A stretch of DNA of 10,598 nucleotides, taken from JABWAJ01 sp046153985 (GTDB lineage Bacteria > Bacteroidota > Bacteroidia > Chitinophagales > Saprospiraceae). Positions 6,308-10,598 of this stretch are shown here, in pieces; position 1 is the stretch's first letter; each line of letters begins with the position of its first letter. Location: the NCBI GenBank assembly GCA_046153985.1, contig JBJXFD010000587.1:1-10598 (forward strand). Direction: 5' to 3'. Position numbers and translations under genes: made by a program. The notes beneath the pieces were generated by a model. That model ran no database searches. It saw only the letters and a list, made by a program, of their open reading frames with translations, and was not told the origin of the DNA.

Positions 6308-7923
6308 TGAAATTGCAGGGTCGCAAACCGAAATCTTCGGCCACTTTCGCCATACACCGCCATTTTCCGGCTGCCGATTTGCCGGCAGGCTTTGGGGCGG
6401 GTGATGATATCGGCGTCGCGATTGGCGTAGAGCGGCCAGGTGCGCAGGCTGCCATCTTTGCTCACTTCCGCTAAGGCAATCACCGACTGGCGGCCATTGA
6501 AACGCTGCACCGTACGGGGCCGATCTTCAGGAGCCGCAAGGTTGCGCGCATTGTCATTGTAGATGAAGTAGAAACGATCGCGCACCACGGTCATGGCATA
6601 GGAAGAAAAATAGCCTTCATCGTTAACCGTTTCCTGGCGTTTGGGAATGCGCGTTGCCCATTCGATTTCGCCGTCAGGGCGGATATTGACCACGATGATG
6701 TCGTAGTAGTTGTAGTAATAGTCATAACGCAGGGTGCCGTCCCAATAACGGTAGACGTACTCCTGAACATAAAATTGCTCCGCGACCATCACAGCGCCGC
6801 CATCGCTGCGGAGGATTAATTCGTCTAACTTTACCTGGTAAAGTTCCGGCTCCCGCTTTGCGTTTCCCGATTCGCTGGCCCGGCGTGCCCGTTCTTTTGC
6901 CCCTTCCGACAAGTGTTCGGTGAGAAAATCAAAGTCGAATGGCTTGAAATTTTGCTCATAAATCTTTTGCTCGCGTGGGTCTATGCGAAAATAACAAGCG
7001 CCTTTGATGCTGTAAGTGCCTTTATTGGAATAAAAACCCGAACAAATCAAATGACCGTTGTCGGCAATCCGGAAGGTTAAATCGGTCATAAAATAATTGC
7101 TGTTGTCAACTTCATAATTTACGACCTCCATACCGTCCCGGGTGTAAGCAAGAATGACGTATTCGTAATCGGGGTTGCCACGTCGTCTGAAACCCGCTCC
7201 ATCTTTATAGCGCACTCCAAGCAGGTAAACATTCCCCTGGTTGTCTACCCGGTATTCTTCTACGGCAAACAGGTTGTCGGCGTAGGGCAATACAATTTCG
7301 CGTTGCCACAATAAATCAAGACTGTCGTTGAATACCTGAAGGGAAAACCGTTCCGGTTCTTTACGTTTGTAAGGTAATTGTGCGTAGATCAATATTTTAG
7401 AACTGTCGCGAGAGGTTTCAATGTTAAAAGCCCCTTTGCGGTCTTTATTGATGGCATCCACTTCCGAAATTTTGACCAATTTTTTGGAAGGAATCAGCCG
7501 TTCGCTCAGGGTTTGATAGAAAAGGTAGTTTTTCTTTTTCGCCTGGTTGGCAAAACTGGTAAAAAAATAGAGCTGGCCTTTCAATAAAATCACCCGTTCA
7601 AAATCGCGTTCCTTGCCTTCGAATTTTAATTCCAATTCCTGAGAGCGCTTCATTTTCAGGTCTTTATCGTGCCATTCCACAAACACCGCCTCTTTTGAAA
7701 ACCCACCGCCGTAACGCCTGCGAAGGGTGTATATCCCCCCGGCGTGGGTGGCGATCACCCCTTCCATAATTGTATTGTTCGGGCTGTCCGTTTCTTCACT
7801 CCAGGTAATGGTGGCGGGTAACTCGCTTTGTTGCCCGTAGAGGTTGGGCGCTGTTACAAATAAAAAGACCGCAAGCGCCACGACGAATTGGGGCGCGAAG
7901 TATAAACCGGGAAAACCATTCAT
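6304..7923 (-). CDS. Exported protein of unknown function, probably beta-propeller-like, coupled to porD
   Basis: I do not recognise a named family. The 539-residue product has a signal peptide (hydrophobic core about 10-24, likely cleavage near NLYG-QQ at 30-32) and no further membrane segment, so it should be periplasmic or surface-located. The rest is rich in short beta strands recurring in a pattern such as GxxYLLG, GHLICSGFYS, GAVMVAEQFYV and DRFYFIYND, which suggests WD40- or Kelch-like propeller blades; this is inference from strand spacing. Notable segments are a tyrosine-rich stretch at 398-407 followed by DIIVVNI, and a charged helical insert around 336-360 (LSEGAKERARRASESGN). Its ATG overlaps the porD stop (ATGA), and its own stop overlaps the yraN start, so it is translated as part of the operon. 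A link to type IX secretion or the cell envelope is suggested by position only. Confidence 0.85.
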   Translation of the reverse strand: MNGFPGLYFAPQFVVALAVFLFVTAPNLYGQQSELPATITWSEETDSPNNTIMEGVIATHAGGIYTLRRRYGGGFSKEAVFVEWHDKDLKMKRSQELELKFEGKERDFERVILLKGQLYFFTSFANQAKKKNYLFYQTLSERLIPSKKLVKISEVDAINKDRKGAFNIETSRDSSKILIYAQLPYKRKEPERFSLQVFNDSLDLLWQREIVLPYADNLFAVEEYRVDNQGNVYLLGVRYKDGAGFRRRGNPDYEYVILAYTRDGMEVVNYEVDNSNYFMTDLTFRIADNGHLICSGFYSNKGTYSIKGACYFRIDPREQKIYEQNFKPFDFDFLTEHLSEGAKERARRASESGNAKREPELYQVKLDELILRSDGGAVMVAEQFYVQEYVYRYWDGTLRYDYYYNYYDIIVVNIRPDGEIEWATRIPKRQETVNDEGYFSSYAMTVVRDRFYFIYNDNARNLAAPEDRPRTVQRFNGRQSVIALAEVSKDGSLRTWPLYANRDADIITRPKACRQIGSRKMAVYGESGRRFRFATLQFQ

Positions 7924-8819
7924 GATTTGATGTTTCTGTATTTAGAGGCGTTGGTCGCGTCAACTTTGGTCATAATCTGCACCACGCGATCCTGTTCCTG
8001 CCGCGTTCCCCGTTTGAAGATCTCGACGATTTCATCCGACTTGGCGTTGCTGAACATTTGCACGATCATGGCATTTGGATACGATTGGTTGACTTTGTCT
8101 ACTTCTTCTAAGGCTTGAAGCACAATGGCGCGGCCGGTATTGACGTCATTCGACATCATATCCAATCCCTGGCGGTGGTATTCATACAATCCCTGGCGCA
8201 ACGGACGCACCCGGGGAGAGAGTATGTTTTCGATGATCCAGTAGCGGTTGCGGTTACCTTCTGTCGAACGCCAGCCAGCAGCGGAAGAGGCGACGTTTTG
8301 AGGAACCGTATTGAGGATTTCCTGGGCAGTCTGGTAGTGATCGTCTCCACCGAAAAGCGAAAAAGAATCGGCGTCCATACCCAGAATAACGTAAACGTAA
8401 AATGCAAGTATCGAAGAGAGGTTGTCGTTGAACACGTTTTTGCTGTAAATCAGCGGCTGGAATTGTTCATACGAAAACGTAACTTCCTTGTCTAAATGGT
8501 TGAGCATGCGTGTCTCATAAGTAGACCCATAAACCGGGCGCGAAGCCTGGATGGCTAAATCCGCTTTGAAACTCGTTGGCGACAATTCCTCCTGGATGGT
8601 GAGCACTAAGTTGCAATTGATGCGCTCGGTGGTTTCAAAAATTTCGTCGGTCCATTTCTGGTTGTTCAAAAACTCGGCTACGCTTTGTTCCAAAGTTGTA
8701 AAAACCTTAGGGTCAACAGTTTGTAGCTTTAATGTATTGATTTTAACCGAAAAGGTCAGTTCCTGGGCTTGTACGCCCACCGTTGTCAAAACGAAAAAGA
8801 GGAACAGCATTTTTTTCAT
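7920..8819 (-). CDS. porD: Type IX secretion system protein PorD (DUF4835)
   Basis: A 299-residue exported protein of the DUF4835 family, named PorD in Porphyromonas gingivalis, where it was linked to type IX secretion (Por) function. Its molecular role is not well defined. The signal peptide is clear (MKKMLFLFFVLTTVGVQA, cleavage about residue 18-19). Family traits visible are the opening ELTFSVKINTLKLQTVDPKV, FNDNLSSILAFYVYVILGMD with DSFSLFGGDDHYQTAQEI (about 130-168), and a C-terminal helical part with the ending RNIKS. It follows coaBC after 42 bases and overlaps the next gene by 4 bases (ATGA). The order coaBC-porD is, as I remember it, widespread in Bacteroidota. Confidence 0.88.
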   Translation of the reverse strand: MKKMLFLFFVLTTVGVQAQELTFSVKINTLKLQTVDPKVFTTLEQSVAEFLNNQKWTDEIFETTERINCNLVLTIQEELSPTSFKADLAIQASRPVYGSTYETRMLNHLDKEVTFSYEQFQPLIYSKNVFNDNLSSILAFYVYVILGMDADSFSLFGGDDHYQTAQEILNTVPQNVASSAAGWRSTEGNRNRYWIIENILSPRVRPLRQGLYEYHRQGLDMMSNDVNTGRAIVLQALEEVDKVNQSYPNAMIVQMFSNAKSDEIVEIFKRGTRQEQDRVVQIMTKVDATNASKYRNIKS

Positions 8820-8861
8820 GGCATGATCACTTTAGTATGGCACGCATCAACTGCGCAGAAT

Positions 8862-10079
8862 TTATTTGACGGATCGCTTCAGGGCAGCCTCCACTTCGTC
8901 GAGTATATCAGCAGCAACTGCAAGCTTCGGTTTTAACTCAAAATCTCGCACACTATTGTCCTGACGAAGGATAGAAATTTTGTTGGTATCGTGCTGAAAA
9001 CCTGCGCCCGGGTCGTTTAGCGAATTCAATACAATGAAATCGAAGCGTTTGCGCTGAAGTTTGGAGAAAGCGTTCTTAGTTTCGTCTTGCGTTTCCAAAG
9101 CAAAGCCCACTAAGATTTGTCCGACTCTTTTTTGCGCGCCCAATGCAGCAGCAATGTCCGGCGTTTCTGTCAATTCAAGGGTTATCACCTTATTTTCAGC
9201 TTGTTTTTTGATTTTGTTCGAAGCGGCGGCCACCGGGCGAAAATCAGCTACCGCGGCTGCGAAAATGGCGACATCGCAAGTGGCGAAATGGCTGAGCGCT
9301 GCATCGTGCATTTGTTGGGCCGTTTCTACCCGGACCACTTCGCAAGCCGTTGCAGGTGGATTCAGGTGCGTTGGCCCCAGAATCAGGGTCACCCGTGCGC
9401 CCCGATGGGCAGCTTCTTCCGCCAGGGCAATTCCCATTTTGCCGGACGAACGGTTGCCAATAAAACGAACAGGATCAATGGGTTCGTGCGTGGGGCCTGC
9501 TGTGATGAGCACTGCTTTGCCCGCTAATTCCGAGTCAGGTTCAAAAAAAGCTTCGAGCTGTTGCACAATTTCTTCGGGTTCGGCCATCCGACCTTCGCCA
9601 CTCAGGCCGCTGGCCAACTCGCCAACCCCAACGGGGATCAACAAATTGCCAAAAGCTTGCAAACGGCGCACATTTTCCTGTGTAGCCGGGTGGCGCCACA
9701 TGTCTACGTCCATCGCAGGGGCAATGAACACCGGACACCGGGCAGACAAGTAAACGGCAGTGAGGATGGTATCGCAAAGCCCCATAGCCAATTTCGCAAG
9801 GGTATTCGCTGTTGCAGGGGCAATAACCATCGCGTCGGCCCACAGGCCCAACTCGACGTGGTTGTTCCAGCCACTTTCGGAGCTGACCTCGGTCAGTACC
9901 GCGTTTTTGGAAAGCGTGGAAAGGGTTAGCGGCGTGATAAAGGCGGTAGCTGAGGGTGTCATCAAGACCCGCACTTCTGCACCGGCTTTAACGAATAAAC
10001 GGGTGAGCATGGCAGCTTTGTACGCAGCGATACTGCCGGATATACCGATGATAATTTTTTTTCCCTTAAGCCTGGGCAT
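8862..10079 (-). CDS. coaBC: Bifunctional phosphopantothenoylcysteine decarboxylase / phosphopantothenate-cysteine ligase
   Basis: Carries out two cytoplasmic steps of coenzyme A synthesis: CTP-dependent joining of phosphopantothenate to cysteine (CoaB, C-terminal half) and FMN-dependent decarboxylation to phosphopantetheine (CoaC, N-terminal half). The 405-residue length is standard. CoaC features are the FMN-binding start IIIGISGSIAAYKA, the active-site His74 (WNNHVELG), APAMDVDMW (120-128) and GEGRMAEP (161-168). CoaB features are LITAGPTHEPIDPVRFIGNRSSG (positions 191-213; Asn209), FAAAVADF (273-280) and the lysines around 289-292. Two CoaC positions differ from E. coli: Asp124 replaces the Asn of PAMN, and Ser157 stands where the flap cysteine is expected. 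I believe this is usual in Bacteroidota. It starts 6 bases after rpoZ ends. Confidence 0.95.
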   Translation of the reverse strand: MPRLKGKKIIIGISGSIAAYKAAMLTRLFVKAGAEVRVLMTPSATAFITPLTLSTLSKNAVLTEVSSESGWNNHVELGLWADAMVIAPATANTLAKLAMGLCDTILTAVYLSARCPVFIAPAMDVDMWRHPATQENVRRLQAFGNLLIPVGVGELASGLSGEGRMAEPEEIVQQLEAFFEPDSELAGKAVLITAGPTHEPIDPVRFIGNRSSGKMGIALAEEAAHRGARVTLILGPTHLNPPATACEVVRVETAQQMHDAALSHFATCDVAIFAAAVADFRPVAAASNKIKKQAENKVITLELTETPDIAAALGAQKRVGQILVGFALETQDETKNAFSKLQRKRFDFIVLNSLNDPGAGFQHDTNKISILRQDNSVRDFELKPKLAVAADILDEVEAALKRSVK

Positions 10080-10085
10080 ACCCCT

Positions 10086-10442
10086 TTAGTCCGTTTTGGG
10101 CTCCTGGCGGGGTTTCTTTTTTTCGCTGTAGCGGTGGTAAATTTCGCCGCTCAGGTATTCGTCCGTAGCGATGATCGCCGGGTTGGCCAAGCGCTCGTAA
10201 AACTTGGAGATTTCAATTTGCTCCTTGTTCTCGTTGATTTCTTCGATGGTATCGGTCGAAACGGCAAACTCCTCTAATTTGGAGTGCAGCTCGTGCTTGA
10301 TGTCCACCTGCAACTGACGGGCACGCTTGGAGATAATCGCCAGCGTTTCGTAAATATTATTGGTTTCGCGCACCATTTGGTTCAGGTCGCGGGCATGAAC
10401 ATTAGGATCCAGTCCTTGAACTTTGGTTTTGATATCCGACAT
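10086..10442 (-). CDS. rpoZ: DNA-directed RNA polymerase omega subunit, Bacteroidota type
   Basis: A 118-residue protein resembling the Bacteroidota omega subunit, which helps assemble and stabilise RNA polymerase around the beta-prime subunit. Diagnostic stretches are NNIYETLAIISKRARQLQV (28-46), EELNEKL-like HELHSKLEEFA (50-60), ENKEQIEISKFYERL (70-84) and the ATDEYLSGEIYHRY ending (92-105), followed by a basic tail. The start at 10442 is preferred because MSDIKTKVQGLDPN looks like the family's own N-terminus. This start lies inside the 3' end of bamD, giving a 41-base overlap in another frame; an internal ATG (Met23) would reduce the overlap but drop conserved sequence. coaBC follows 6 bases later. 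Confidence 0.8.
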   Translation of the reverse strand: MSDIKTKVQGLDPNVHARDLNQMVRETNNIYETLAIISKRARQLQVDIKHELHSKLEEFAVSTDTIEEINENKEQIEISKFYERLANPAIIATDEYLSGEIYHRYSEKKKPRQEPKTD

Positions 10443-10598
10443 TCGTCAACTGTTTTATTTTTTTATTGGAAGTAGTTTCAATCTCGAGAATTTCCTTTCG
10501 GTATTTGCTGCTGCCGAAGCGCTGGCGGAATTCCGTTGCCCGGGTCACTGCGTCGCGGAAGCGTTCTTCCTGTTTATCAACAATGCTGTTTTCAGCCA
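10402..10598 (-). CDS. bamD: Outer-membrane assembly lipoprotein BamD-like (3' end only)
   Basis: An open frame enters from the right edge (first full codon at 10596) and ends at TAA 10404-10402, giving 64 visible residues. The segment ERFRDAVTRATEFRQRFGSSKYRKE resembles the last tetratricopeptide-like helices of BamD, the lipoprotein that works with BamA to insert beta-barrel proteins into the outer membrane. It is followed by a short Lys-rich tail. bamD directly upstream of rpoZ and coaBC is, to my knowledge, a common Bacteroidota arrangement, which supports the call. The last 13 residues are encoded opposite no conserved family sequence and overlap the start of rpoZ by 41 bases. Only the C-terminus is visible, so the identification leans on context. 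Confidence 0.7.
   Translation of the reverse strand, partial: AENSIVDKQEERFRDAVTRATEFRQRFGSSKYRKEILEIETTSNKKIKQLTNVGYQNQSSRTGS

Noticed and set aside
9061..9753. 230-residue plus-strand open frame opposite coaBC
   Set aside because: Antisense to well-conserved CoaBC motifs; low-complexity Ala/Ser/Arg composition typical of shadows.

Overview
The window looks like a chromosomal piece of a Bacteroidota bacterium, most likely in or near the Saprospiria (Lewinella / Haliscomenobacter / Phaeodactylibacter type). The evidence is a PorD (DUF4835) gene of the type IX secretion pathway, an RNA polymerase omega subunit of the Bacteroidota type, a protease ending in the dockerin-like module common in Saprospiraceae secreted proteins, starts without Shine-Dalgarno sequences, and one promoter matching the Bacteroidota -33 TTG / -7 TAnnTTTG pattern. 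The assignment comes from recognising protein families by eye, not from a search.

Layout. 1-454 (+): 3' end of an M28-family metallopeptidase with a C-terminal PDZ domain. 455-590: a non-coding block of short direct repeats inside a long inverted repeat. 591-2519 (+): a secreted serine protease of the lysyl-endopeptidase type with a dockerin-like tail. 2528-3589 (+): mnmH/selU, tRNA 2-selenouridine synthase, 8 bases behind the protease. 3540-4454 (-): an Rpn/PD-(D/E)XK nuclease-like gene whose 3' end overlaps the 3' end of mnmH by 50 bases. 4592-5935 (+): pyrC, dihydroorotase, divergent from the Rpn gene. 5936-10596 (-): a tightly packed run transcribed leftward, in the order bamD (partial), rpoZ, coaBC, porD, an unrecognised 539-residue exported protein, and yraN. 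Neighbours in this run either overlap (bamD/rpoZ by 41 bases, two ATGA-type overlaps further on) or lie 6 to 42 bases apart, so it is very probably one operon.

How the genes fit together. The leftward operon mixes envelope biogenesis (BamD, PorD, and an exported protein translationally coupled to PorD) with core functions (omega subunit, coenzyme A synthesis, YraN). PyrC belongs to pyrimidine synthesis and MnmH to tRNA modification. The protease and M28 peptidase are probably exported. The Rpn gene is the only one from a mobile-type family.

Most of the window is ordinary housekeeping DNA. I see no clear new multi-gene system. The points most worth checking are the exported protein coupled to PorD, the protease that keeps the lysyl-endopeptidase scaffold but seems to lack its S1 aspartate, the changed residues in the CoaC active site, the repeat block at 463-565, and the Rpn gene with its in-frame 12-base tandem repeat and its overlap with mnmH. 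I found no tRNA or rRNA genes, CRISPR arrays or insertion sequences.
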